Assembly: GCA_963731125.1 (NCBI GenBank)
Contig: CAVSVP010000029.1
Coordinates: forward strand, 62,001 to 126,000
Length of the DNA stretch: 64,000 nt
Direction of reading: 5' to 3'
Origin: CAVSVP01 sp963731125
GTDB lineage: Bacteria; Pseudomonadota; Gammaproteobacteria; Competibacterales; Competibacteraceae
Below are positions 27,095 through 35,702 of this stretch, in pieces. Position 1 is the stretch's first letter; each line of letters opens with the position of its first letter. The position numbers and the translations under genes were made by a program. The notes beneath the pieces are model-generated. The model was not told where the DNA came from. It saw only the letters and a program-made list of their open reading frames with translations, and made no database searches.

Positions 27095-27964
27095 ATGCTG
27101 GACATTACCAATTTACGCGCCTTTGCCGTAGTGGCGGACACGGCCTCCTTTTCCCTGGCAGCCGAACAACTGCACCTTACCCAACCGGCGGTAAGTAAGC
27201 GTATCTCCGCCCTTGAAGCAGAGTTAAATGTACGTTTGTTCGATCGCTTGGGTCGTAAAGTCTTGCTGACCGAAGCCGGTTGCACCTTATTGCCTCGAGC
27301 TCGCCATATTCTGGCAGAATTGGAAGATAGCCGACGAGCGCTGCGGAACCTATCGGGTCGCGTGGCCGGTAAACTAAGCTTGGCGATTAGCCACCACATT
27401 GGATTACACCGACTGCCGCCTGTGCTGCGGCTGTTTACTTCCCAGTACTCTCAGGTCCGGTTAGATCTCCATTTTTTAGACTCAGAGGTAGCTTGTGAGG
27501 CAGTGATTCAAGGAGAGGTGGAACTTGGCATCGTTACTTTGCCACCGCGACCGCAACCGCCGCTCAGCACTCTACCCATCTGGACCGATGACTTGGTGGT
27601 GGTGATTCAACGCAATCATCCATTGGCCGCGATATCTGAAATTTCTTCCGCATTACTAAGCCTATATCCTGCTATTGTGCCCGACAAAACTACCTTTAGC
27701 CGCACTATCATTGACCGCGCCTTTGCTCCCATTGCACTCACGGTGGCTTTTTCTACTAATTATCTGGAGACCATCAAGATGATGGTGTCGGTAGGTCTCG
27801 GTTGGAGTCTGCTTCCGCAAAGCATGCTAGATGGGGAACTCACGACACTGCGACCGCAAGGATTGGAAATACGACGTTCATTAGGAGTGGTACAACATAG
27901 CGGGCGCACCTTATCCAATGCCGCGCAGGCCATGCTGGAATTGCTGCGTCAGCAAATACGCTGA
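27095..27964 (+). CDS. LysR-family transcriptional regulator
   Basis: About 289 residues from the ATG giving MLDITNLRAFAVVADTAS; an upstream ATG at 27041 adds 18 residues of unlikely sequence. The N-terminal winged helix-turn-helix is FSLAAEQLHLTQPAVSKRIS, followed by a LysR effector-binding domain. It is divergent from leuC and may regulate the leu genes; its effector is unknown. LysR regulators commonly repress themselves from the shared intergenic region. Confidence 0.93.
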   Translation: MLDITNLRAFAVVADTASFSLAAEQLHLTQPAVSKRISALEAELNVRLFDRLGRKVLLTEAGCTLLPRARHILAELEDSRRALRNLSGRVAGKLSLAISHHIGLHRLPPVLRLFTSQYSQVRLDLHFLDSEVACEAVIQGEVELGIVTLPPRPQPPLSTLPIWTDDLVVVIQRNHPLAAISEISSALLSLYPAIVPDKTTFSRTIIDRAFAPIALTVAFSTNYLETIKMMVSVGLGWSLLPQSMLDGELTTLRPQGLEIRRSLGVVQHSGRTLSNAAQAMLELLRQQIR

Positions 27965-28416
27965 ACTTCTGCGTCACAAGTTTATCCCATAAATGGTCTG
28001 AACAGACTTCTGTTCAACTGGCCAACACGGCGTACCGGCTGTTATGCAGAGATGGCGGAAGATTTTTAACGTCTCCAAGAACATCGGCCGCGTGCAAAAC
28101 GCCGCTTTTCCGGTTAAACTTCGACCGTTACTAAGGATCTGGCAAAGATTTCTGGTAACGGAAAGGCAATACCGCCCAGTGGTTAGGCCTAGCGCCGAAA
28201 AGTAAAAACTTATCACTAATGCTTGAGCAAACAGTGTGTCACGAGTTTCAACCAGTTGCTATTTAACACCATTAACAAACAAATATTTCAAAAGTCACTG
28301 AATTCTGTATATTAAAGCCGGGATTTAAGAGTAAGACTTAAGGGACACCCAGTGAACGTTCCTCCCTTTATTTTACAGAAATTCCTTTACCCGTTAAGGA
28401 TAGAGCAAGATTAAAA
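27965..28416. other. 452-base intergenic region between the LysR gene and metK
   Basis: No convincing gene. It contains two inverted repeats: TGAACAG/CTGTTCA with a 4-base loop (27999-28016) and CCGTTAC/GTAACGG with a 23-base spacer (28125-28161). Neither has a T-tract. A weak promoter candidate for metK has TATATT at 28308-28313 without a good -35. The 80-residue minus-strand frame here has no protein-like features. Confidence 0.5.
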
Positions 28417-29577
28417 ATGAACCGCAGCTTCCTCTTTACTTCAGAATCCGTTTCCGAAGGTCATCCTGACAAGATTGCCGATCAGATCTCTGACGCCGTA
28501 CTGGATGCCATCCTGGCTGAAGACCCGCGAGCTCGCGTAGCCTGTGAAACTCTCATAAAAACGGGTGTGGTAGTACTGGCCGGCGAGATTACGACCTCTG
28601 CTTGGGTAGATTTCGATGAAATCGTGCGCAGCACCATCACCGATATCGGCTACAACAGTTCTGATGTGGGCTTTGATGGAGCAACCTGTGCGGTACTGTC
28701 TTGTATCGGCAAACAGTCTGGTGATATTGCGCAAGGTGTGGATCGCATACACCCCGAAGAGCAAGGCGCCGGAGATCAGGGCCTTATGTTTGGTTTCGCC
28801 ACCAATGAAACCGACGTGCTTATGCCAGCTCCCATCACGTATGCACACCGTCTGGTTCAACGCCAGGCCGAGATGCGCAAGACGCACATACTTCCCTGGT
28901 TACGCCCCGACGCCAAGAGCCAGATCACCTTCCGCTACGAAGCTAATGAGATTGTTGGTATCGAAGCAGTAGTGTTATCCACCCAGCATGACCCAGACAT
29001 CAGTCAGGAACGCCTCCGGGAAGCGGTAATGGAAAATATTATCCTGCCAATCCTACCAGAAGAGTGGCTGGACAAACATACCAAATACCATATTAATCCT
29101 ACCGGAAAATTTGTCATCGGCGGTCCTGTGGGTGATTGCGGACTTACGGGACGTAAAATCATTGTGGATACTTATGGCGGTATGGCCCATCATGGCGGTG
29201 GCGCTTTCTCTGGCAAAGATCCTTCCAAAGTGGACCGCTCCGCTTGTTACGCCGCCCGTTATGTGGCCAAGAACATCGTAGCCGCGGGTTTGGCGGATCG
29301 CTGCGAAATCCAGATATCCTATGCTATTGGCGTAGCCGAGCCTACCTCTATCAGCGTGAACACCTTCGGCACTGGTAGAATCGATGAAGAACGCCTAATA
29401 GAAATCGTCCGCGGCCACTTTGATCTGCGTCCCTACGGACTTGTTAAAATGCTGAATTTAATCCGGCCCATCTATAAGAGCACAGCGGCTTATGGTCACT
29501 TCGGCCGTGAAGAAGAAAAATTTACTTGGGAATGTACTGACAAAGCCGACGCGTTGCGCGACGCTGCTGGACTGTAA
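28417..29577 (+). CDS. metK: S-adenosylmethionine synthetase
   Basis: 386 residues. It makes S-adenosylmethionine from methionine and ATP. GHPDKIADQISDAVLDAIL near residue 15, GAGDQGLMFGFA near residue 118 and GGGAFSGKDPSKVDRS near residue 262 are the family signatures. The start is the first ATG of the frame, after AAGGATAGAGCAAG. ahcY and metF follow on the same strand, completing the activated-methyl cycle. Confidence 0.98.
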   Translation: MNRSFLFTSESVSEGHPDKIADQISDAVLDAILAEDPRARVACETLIKTGVVVLAGEITTSAWVDFDEIVRSTITDIGYNSSDVGFDGATCAVLSCIGKQSGDIAQGVDRIHPEEQGAGDQGLMFGFATNETDVLMPAPITYAHRLVQRQAEMRKTHILPWLRPDAKSQITFRYEANEIVGIEAVVLSTQHDPDISQERLREAVMENIILPILPEEWLDKHTKYHINPTGKFVIGGPVGDCGLTGRKIIVDTYGGMAHHGGGAFSGKDPSKVDRSACYAARYVAKNIVAAGLADRCEIQISYAIGVAEPTSISVNTFGTGRIDEERLIEIVRGHFDLRPYGLVKMLNLIRPIYKSTAAYGHFGREEEKFTWECTDKADALRDAAGL

Positions 29578-29617
29578 AGGTTCTCTTAATATTTTAGTTA
29601 TAGAGCTGAATTATCAA

Positions 29618-29663
29618 GCGAGCGAGAAGAGCAACTTAAAGGCTCGCTCGTGCATGCCGGCAT
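29618..29663 (+). promoter_or_regulatory. Hairpin and palindrome in the metK-ahcY spacer
   Basis: CGAGCGAG (29619-29626) pairs perfectly with CTCGCTCG (29643-29650) around a 16-base loop, and right after it lies the palindrome ATGCCGGCAT (29654-29663). There is no T-tract. It lies upstream of the apparent ahcY promoter, so it is more likely the metK 3' end or an operator than an ahcY leader riboswitch. Confidence 0.45.
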
Positions 29664-29676
29664 TCTTGGAAAACAC

Positions 29677-29705
29677 TTGATACAGAAATATCTCTGTAAT
29701 ATTTA
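29677..29705 (+). promoter_or_regulatory. Candidate promoter for ahcY-metF
   Basis: TTGATA (29677-29682) and TATTTA (29700-29705) are spaced by 17 bases. The ahcY start is about 30 bases downstream. The match is good but not perfect, so the call rests partly on position. Confidence 0.45.
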
Positions 29706-29736
29706 GTAAAATCAATAACATCTGGAGCCCATGTTA

Positions 29737-31050
29737 ATGAGCAGTCAACCAATACCTACGCTTACTCCCGACTACAAGGTCGCCGATCTTGCACTGGCTG
29801 ACTGGGGGCGCAAGGAGATCGCCATTGCCGAAACCGAAATGCCTGGTTTGATGGCGCTGCGCAAGGAATATCAAAACAAAAAACCCCTGCAAGGTGCCTG
29901 GATTGCAGGTTGCCTTCATATGACAATTCAGACTGCCGTACTTATCGAAACCTTAACAGCGCTGGGCGCCGAAGTACGCTGGTCTTCTTGCAACATCTTT
30001 TCAACTCAGGACCACGCCGCCGCGGCTGTCGCTGCCGCCGGTGTTCCTGTGTTTGCCTGGAAGGGTGAAACCGAAGAGGAATTTTGGTGGTGTATCGACC
30101 AGACCATTTTTGGTCCTAACGGTTGGTGTCCGAATATGATTTTAGACGACGGTGGTGATCTTACTCAGGTAATGCATGACAAATATCCTGAGCTCATGAG
30201 AGGGGTTCGCGGTCTATCCGAGGAAACCACTACAGGAGTCCATCGCCTTTACGAAATGGCCAAAAAAGGCATGTTGGCAACGCCTGCCTTTAACGTCAAC
30301 GACTCGGTCACCAAATCCAAATTTGATAACCTTTACGGCTGCCGGGAATCGCTAGTGGACGGCATCAAACGCGCCACCGACGTAATGATTGCCGGCAAAA
30401 TCGCGGTGATTTGCGGCTACGGTGATGTCGGAAAGGGTTCGGCTCAGTCGCTACGTGGCTTGGGGGCGACAGTTTGGATCACCGAAATTGATCCTATCTG
30501 TGCCCTGCAGGCAGCAATGGAGGGTTATCGGGTCGTCACCATGAGCGAGGCTGCTGCGGTGGCTGATATTTTCATCACTGCCACGGGCAATGTGAACGTT
30601 ATCGCCCACGAGCATTTGCAGGCCATGAAGAATCAAGCCATCGTTTGCAACATCGGCCATTTTGATGCTGAGATTGATGTCGCTTCGTTGCGTCAGTACC
30701 GCTGGGAAAATATCAAGCCGCAGGTGGATCACGTTATTTTTCCCGATGGCAAGCGGTTGATTCTGCTGGCCGAAGGACGCTTGGTAAATCTTGGCTGTGC
30801 TACCGGGCACCCTAGTTTTGTTATGTCCAATTCTTTTACGAATCAAGTGCTGGCTCAGATTGAACTATGGAATCATGCAGATCGTTATGAAAACAGGGTT
30901 TATGTGCTGCCCAAGCACTTGGATGAAAAAGTGGCACGATTACATCTGCAACGCATTGGTGCCAAACTGACGGCGTTGACCGAAGAACAGGCCGACTATA
31001 TCGGCGTACCAGTGGCAGGACCCTATAAATCGGACGGCTACAGATACTAA
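29737..31050 (+). CDS. ahcY: Adenosylhomocysteinase
   Basis: 437 residues from the second in-frame ATG (MSSQPIPTLTPDYKVADL), which is 9 bases after GGAG; the first ATG is only 3 bases after it. The enzyme splits S-adenosylhomocysteine into homocysteine and adenosine. The NAD-binding motif GYGDVGKGSAQSLRGLGA is near residue 228, and the C-terminus ends in PYKSDGYRY. It is followed by metF. Confidence 0.97.
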   Translation: MSSQPIPTLTPDYKVADLALADWGRKEIAIAETEMPGLMALRKEYQNKKPLQGAWIAGCLHMTIQTAVLIETLTALGAEVRWSSCNIFSTQDHAAAAVAAAGVPVFAWKGETEEEFWWCIDQTIFGPNGWCPNMILDDGGDLTQVMHDKYPELMRGVRGLSEETTTGVHRLYEMAKKGMLATPAFNVNDSVTKSKFDNLYGCRESLVDGIKRATDVMIAGKIAVICGYGDVGKGSAQSLRGLGATVWITEIDPICALQAAMEGYRVVTMSEAAAVADIFITATGNVNVIAHEHLQAMKNQAIVCNIGHFDAEIDVASLRQYRWENIKPQVDHVIFPDGKRLILLAEGRLVNLGCATGHPSFVMSNSFTNQVLAQIELWNHADRYENRVYVLPKHLDEKVARLHLQRIGAKLTALTEEQADYIGVPVAGPYKSDGYRY

Positions 31051-31101
31051 TGGAACTTAGGCAGCCCTCTGCTTCAGGGGGCACTGGTCACCTATAATTT
31101 T

Positions 31102-31959
31102 ATGAATTCTCAACAACAGTATTCTCCAATCTTCAGTTGTGAATTTTTTCCTCCCCACGATGACGAGGGTGCAAAAAAACTACATCAGACACTGAAAGAA
31201 CTGGCGCGCTTGCACCCGGCCTTCTTTTCGGTGACATATGGTGCCGGCGGTTCCACCCGCAATCGTACTATCGAGACAGTGCTAGATATTCAGCTTTATG
31301 GCGAGATAAAAGCAGCCCCTCATCTGACCTGTATCGCCTCCACTAAGGAAAGCATTCGGGTCTTACTGGAACATTACAGAACCCAAAGCATTCAGCGTAT
31401 CGTCGCGCTGCGCGGTGATTTGCCTTCAGGAATGCGCGTAGCCGGCGAGTTTCGCCATGCCAACGAACTTGTTGAGTTTATTCGCGCTGAGACAGGGGAT
31501 CATTATCACATCGAGGTAGCGGCCTATCCGGAATTTCATCCGCAGGCCGCGAATGCTGACCGCGACCTTATCAATTTTCAGCGTAAAGTACGGGCAGGCG
31601 CAGATAGCGCAATTACTCAATATTTTTACAACATCGATGCCTATTTCAGTTTTATCGATAGTTGTGAAAAATTAGACATCGATATCCCTATCGTGCCGGG
31701 CATCATGCCCATTACCAATTACGCTCAACTGACGCGCTTTTCGGATTTGTGCGGTGCTGAAATCCCGCGTTGGATTCGCAAGCGTCTCGAAAGCTTCGGC
31801 GATGATCGAGCTTCCTTACGTGCCTTCGGACTGGACGTAGTAACGGATATGTGCCAACGCCTGCTGGAACAGGGCGCTCCGGGACTCCACTTCTATACTA
31901 TGAATCGAGCAGCTCCGACGCTGGCTATCTGGGACCGGTTAGGCCTGCCCTATGGCTAG
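31102..31959 (+). CDS. metF: 5,10-methylenetetrahydrofolate reductase
   Basis: 285 residues. This flavoenzyme makes 5-methyltetrahydrofolate for methionine synthesis. SCEFFPPHDDEGAKKL near the start and FFSVTYGAGGSTRNRT near residue 37 are typical. It follows ahcY by 51 bases and is probably co-transcribed with it. No terminator is obvious between it and the convergent gene at 32128. Confidence 0.96.
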   Translation: MNSQQQYSPIFSCEFFPPHDDEGAKKLHQTLKELARLHPAFFSVTYGAGGSTRNRTIETVLDIQLYGEIKAAPHLTCIASTKESIRVLLEHYRTQSIQRIVALRGDLPSGMRVAGEFRHANELVEFIRAETGDHYHIEVAAYPEFHPQAANADRDLINFQRKVRAGADSAITQYFYNIDAYFSFIDSCEKLDIDIPIVPGIMPITNYAQLTRFSDLCGAEIPRWIRKRLESFGDDRASLRAFGLDVVTDMCQRLLEQGAPGLHFYTMNRAAPTLAIWDRLGLPYG

Positions 31960-32127
31960 CAGTATGGCCAGTGGCCTTTCGCAATGGAGTTCTTTAGTCG
32001 GCTCCAGCTGGATCATAAGTTGCCAGAAACTGCTACGCGGGCATTACGCGGTTATCGTTGGCTGCCGGCGATTTCCGCTGCTTGCCAAGCAAGAACTACA
32101 CAAAATCATGGCGACTTAAGAGTATAT

Positions 32128-33252
32128 TTACTTACGGTACCCAATATCTTTGACGATATTTTCAAATACGTTGTCTTTAAAAGTCAATGAGCCGTCCACT
32201 ATCCAGCATCTGCCATGGTTTTGTTCGCTAATTTTTTGCAATATGCGATTCTTTTTCTGCTCGGCTGTATATTGACTCTGTAACCTTCTTGCAATCTGTT
32301 TATCGGTTAGTTTTTTATTCCTCAATCTATTCATATGAACATTTTTATCAGCTGTTACTAACACAACATTGTTATTACAAAGATACATCATGTCAGACTC
32401 GGCAATTAATGCCGCATTGATTATTATGATTCCTTTTTTACCATACATTTCTCTTTTCAATCTCAAAGAAAGAGGAACATCCATGATCGAGTTAAGTTTG
32501 TGCAGTGAAGTAGGGTCATTGAAAACAATTTCACCTAGTATTTTTTTATCGATGGTTCCATCTGGGCGGGCCACTTCTTTACCAAATTCTTTAGCGATTC
32601 GTAACCTTATATTTCCATAACCCGGATCTGTTAATTCCTCAAGGATCTGATGAGCAATATGATCTAATTCAATATCATGAATAGAGATATTACGTGCTTT
32701 ACCCCATTTCTCAAATAACTTTCCAAAGTAAGATTTACCGACTCCGGGTTCGCCGGTAATACCGACTAAATACTGTCCAAGCATTTTTTCATAAAGTGCC
32801 TGCTGTACATGGATTGGCACATAGGTATGCACATCTCCCTGCTCTATAAGTATTGATCGCACCACGCTTGAGGCGACATGAATCAAATCTTGCCGCGCTG
32901 GTAAAAGATGAGTATCTATTCCTAGTTTCTGACTTTCCCCTGCCTGATGGAGCAACATTTCATAATCGAAATCCTTGCCGTCCCTGACGCCTTTCACTAA
33001 AACTTGAATCCCCTTTTCGTAGGCATAACTAACTAGCAAACCCTGGAAAGAAACAACGCTTACGTTGCTAAGTCCGGCAACAGCCTTCTTGGCCATTTCG
33101 GTTCTTTCTTCCAGGGAAAACATATAATTTTTACTGGGATTCACGCCGATTCCGACCACCACCTCATCAAACGCCTTAGCGGCCCTTTCAATGATATTAA
33201 TATGCCCACAAGTAATCGGATCACCTGAAAACGCGTACATTGCCTTTGCCAT
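32128..33252 (-). CDS. coaDE: Fused phosphopantetheine adenylyltransferase / dephospho-CoA kinase
   Basis: 374 residues combining the last two steps of coenzyme A synthesis. The N-terminal half (1-157) is CoaD-like: SGDPITCGHINII holds the T-x-G-H nucleotidyltransferase motif (T14-H17), and ASSVVRS near 127 matches the C-terminal nucleotide motif. The second half (160-374) is CoaE-like with P-loop GEPGVGKS at 167-174. The order is the same as in animal CoA synthase; in most bacteria these are two separate genes. Codon use is more A+T-rich than in neighbouring genes, which may mean transfer. The function is inferred from motifs. Confidence 0.85.
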   Translation of the reverse strand: MAKAMYAFSGDPITCGHINIIERAAKAFDEVVVGIGVNPSKNYMFSLEERTEMAKKAVAGLSNVSVVSFQGLLVSYAYEKGIQVLVKGVRDGKDFDYEMLLHQAGESQKLGIDTHLLPARQDLIHVASSVVRSILIEQGDVHTYVPIHVQQALYEKMLGQYLVGITGEPGVGKSYFGKLFEKWGKARNISIHDIELDHIAHQILEELTDPGYGNIRLRIAKEFGKEVARPDGTIDKKILGEIVFNDPTSLHKLNSIMDVPLSLRLKREMYGKKGIIIINAALIAESDMMYLCNNNVVLVTADKNVHMNRLRNKKLTDKQIARRLQSQYTAEQKKNRILQKISEQNHGRCWIVDGSLTFKDNVFENIVKDIGYRK

Positions 33253-33579
33253 AGGTACCGCGACTCCTCTTGCAGCAAAAGTTCAAAACGAACGGAAGCA
33301 GCTTGCCGGTAGTACAGACACTCTATAAAAGTGGCATTTCCAACCTATGGCTTCGGACTGATTGCTGAACCCGTTTGTTAAAGCAGATAAACATCATAAG
33401 GCAGACGCCGCTGAGCTGGAATGCACCCCTGCACTGCTTTGGTAGCGGCTTAATATTAGCCGCTGCTGAGCATCTTTGCTATGTAGTGATGCATGTGGGT
33501 TATACATACCGTTCCAAACAGCAGCTTTAAAGCTAACGTCAAGCGGCTCTTCACCGAAACCAGCGGTACCCCTAAGAAG
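33253..33579. other. 327-base intergenic region between coaDE and ybaK
   Basis: No gene is apparent. It holds one inverted repeat, AGCGGC/GCCGCT at 33444-33464 around an A+T core, without a T-tract. The promoter of the minus-strand coaDE gene is presumably here, but I could not identify it. Confidence 0.45.
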
Positions 33580-34077
33580 TTAGCGATCTGCGATCGCTAC
33601 CTGCACCAGGGTTGGCTGTAAAATATGGCACAACTGATCTGGGAGCATGCCCACCAGAAAACCTCGCTTACCGCCATTAATATAGACATAGTTCAGATCC
33701 ATGATACTAGCCTCCATATAAACCGGCATCGTGCGACGAGCGCCGAAGGGAGAAATGCCTCCGACCAAATAACCGGTGTGTTTATTCGCTATCTGCGGGT
33801 CACAAGGGGCAAGCGATTTGACTCCTATCAGGCGGGCCAGCTCTTTAGCAGATACCTGCTTATCGCCGTGCATCAGCACGATCAAGGGTTGGTTGTGCTC
33901 ATCTTCCATAACCAACGTCTTGACTACGCGGTGTACCTCTATCCCGAGCGTTCGAGCGCCTTGCCATGCCCCACCTTTATTTTCGTAGTCGTAAAGATGC
34001 TCGGTAAAAACTGCTTGATGCCGGCGTAGCACCCGGATAGCGGCAGTAACAGGGATCTTGCCTTTCCGTACAGTCAT
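33580..34077 (-). CDS. ybaK: Cys-tRNA(Pro) deacylase, YbaK type
   Basis: 165 residues of the YbaK/ProX editing family, which removes Cys wrongly attached to tRNA(Pro). Typical segments are TAAIRVLRRHQAVFTEHLYD at the start, LGIEVHRVVKTLVMEDEHN, and the glycine-rich GYLVGGISPFGARRTMPVYM near residue 103. It is a monocistronic minus-strand gene. Confidence 0.93.
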   Translation of the reverse strand: MTVRKGKIPVTAAIRVLRRHQAVFTEHLYDYENKGGAWQGARTLGIEVHRVVKTLVMEDEHNQPLIVLMHGDKQVSAKELARLIGVKSLAPCDPQIANKHTGYLVGGISPFGARRTMPVYMEASIMDLNYVYINGGKRGFLVGMLPDQLCHILQPTLVQVAIADR

Positions 34078-34212
34078 TTCTTAGCGAGCGAAAAATAATT
34101 TTTAAGAACAGCAACCTACATTTTTTACAAGCTGATAAATCTTGATCTGTAAGGCTTAGTTTACTAAAGTCTCCAGTGCGGACAACATATAGCCATTGGG
34201 AGATATCACATA

Positions 34213-34815
34213 ATGCAAGAAAGCTTGATGACTCATTCCTTGGATAGCCTTAGGGAGGCTCAGGAAGACACGCCATGCCTAACGCGGCGCGGCTTCTTGA
34301 AGCTGGCTGCCATGTCGATGGGCTGTCTGGCAACGTATCCTGCCCTGGCCAAGGTGACGATAAAGAGAGAACGCAAGCTGTTTTTTTACTGCCCCAAAAC
34401 CGATGAGAAGGTGCGAATGGTGTATTGGACACCTCAGGACGGGTACCTTCGCGACTCTATCAAAGCAATTAGCTGGGTGCTTCGTGATTACCGTACCGAT
34501 CAGGTAAAAACTTTCGACCCCAAGCTACTGGATCAAATGTATGCGTTACAACTTAAAATGGACTATAGGAAACCCTTTTACGTGATCAGCGGCTACCGTT
34601 CCCCAACGACCAACGCTATGCTCCGCAGGAGTAGCAAAGCGGTTGCCAAGAACAGTTTTCATATGTACGGCAAGGCCGCGGACATTTACATGCCGGGCCG
34701 GAGCGTAGCGGACCTGCATCGTACCGCCCTGTCACTTAGAGCAGGCGGTGTGGGTTATTATCCACGCTCTCACTTTATCCACATCGATACCGGGCCGGTT
34801 CGCTCCTGGGGTTGA
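34213..34815 (+). CDS. Tat-exported DUF882 murein endopeptidase-like protein (YcbK/MepK type)
   Basis: 200 residues. A twin-arginine signal (TRRGFLKLAAMSMGCLATYP) at about residues 24-43 marks export by Tat. The mature part is a peptidase M15-like domain: SGYRSPTTNAML, the metal ligands in FHMYGKAADIYMPG (His and Asp), and FIHIDTG near the end. E. coli MepK cuts peptidoglycan 3-3 cross-links. The start is the ATG 10 bases after GGGAG; a second ATG five codons on is possible. A strong terminator follows. Confidence 0.9.
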   Translation: MQESLMTHSLDSLREAQEDTPCLTRRGFLKLAAMSMGCLATYPALAKVTIKRERKLFFYCPKTDEKVRMVYWTPQDGYLRDSIKAISWVLRDYRTDQVKTFDPKLLDQMYALQLKMDYRKPFYVISGYRSPTTNAMLRRSSKAVAKNSFHMYGKAADIYMPGRSVADLHRTALSLRAGGVGYYPRSHFIHIDTGPVRSWG

Positions 34816-34869
34816 CGGAAAGCGCCCGGGGCAAATCAGCATCAACAACAGCACTCGTTTTAACATGCA

Positions 34870-34904
34870 AAACCATGTGACAGATTAGCTCTGTCACATG
34901 GTTT
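34870..34904. terminator. Bidirectional terminator
   Basis: A perfect 15-base-pair stem (AAACCATGTGACAGA and its complement, loop TTAGC) lies between two convergent genes, with short T runs on each strand. It can end transcription of both the MepK-like gene and the ABC-2 permease gene. Confidence 0.8.
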
Positions 34905-34912
34905 CTGCGCAT

Positions 34913-35686
34913 CTACTGACGAATTCCAATCCCCTTGTTAAGCAACCACAAGCTGAAAGCGAACAAAGCGGTGATAAAAAGTAGGATGATGGCAAAAGCA
35001 GCATAAATATTAACGTCGGACACTCCCAAAATACCGTAACGGAAAGCATTAACCATATAGAGAATTGGGTTAAGGTGGGATAATCCGCGCCAAAATACTG
35101 GCAGCATATCAATAGAGTAAAATACTCCCCCCAGATAGGTAAGGGGTGTTAATACAAAGGTAGGAACGATAGAGATATCGTCAAAACTTTTCGCATAAAT
35201 CCCATTTACAAAGCCGCCCAGGGAAAAAAGTATGGCTGTCAGCGTCGTTACCGTTACAATCACAAAGATATTATGAATGTAGAGATCAGCAAAAAATTGC
35301 GACACTAGTGTCACCACTAAGCCCACAATCATGCCTCGGGCTGCACCGCCACCGACAAAACCTAATAGAATTAGATAGTTAGGTAGTGGAGAAACCAGCA
35401 TTTCCTCAATGTGACGTTGAAACTTGGAACTGAAAAAGGAGGACACGACATTGGAATATGCATTGGTGATGATGGCCATCATGATCAGGCCGGGAACGAT
35501 GTACTGCATATAGGAAAAGTCGCCGATAGCACCGATCTGTGAGCCGATCAATTTGCCGAAAATAATAAAATAGAGCGTCATGGTGACCGCTGCTGGCAGT
35601 ATGGTCTGCATCCAGATGCGCATAAAGCGCAAAATCTCTTTGATTAAAATAGTCTTAAAGGCGATAAGATTGGCTCGGAAAGGCAT
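34913..35686 (-). CDS. ABC-2 type transporter permease (YadH type)
   Basis: 257 residues with six hydrophobic segments, an ABC-2 exporter membrane subunit. The stretch HLNPILYMVNAFRYGILG near residue 210 is typical of the YadH/NodJ group. It works with the ATPase encoded 16 bases upstream to export an unknown substrate (lipid, polysaccharide or drug). It ends at the bidirectional terminator. Confidence 0.93.
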   Translation of the reverse strand: MPFRANLIAFKTILIKEILRFMRIWMQTILPAAVTMTLYFIIFGKLIGSQIGAIGDFSYMQYIVPGLIMMAIITNAYSNVVSSFFSSKFQRHIEEMLVSPLPNYLILLGFVGGGAARGMIVGLVVTLVSQFFADLYIHNIFVIVTVTTLTAILFSLGGFVNGIYAKSFDDISIVPTFVLTPLTYLGGVFYSIDMLPVFWRGLSHLNPILYMVNAFRYGILGVSDVNIYAAFAIILLFITALFAFSLWLLNKGIGIRQ

Positions 35687-35702
35687 AGTGCTAAGTCATC
35701 GT

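Noticed and set aside
27974..28216. 80-residue minus-strand frame in the gap before metK
   Set aside because: Composition is not protein-like and it spans both inverted repeats.
29578..29736. S-adenosylhomocysteine riboswitch before ahcY
   Set aside because: Only AGGCTCG resembles the known motif, the rest does not match, and the apparent promoter lies downstream of the hairpin.
31984..32190. 68-residue frame after metF
   Set aside because: No ribosome site and no family features; it runs into the 3' end of coaDE on the other strand.
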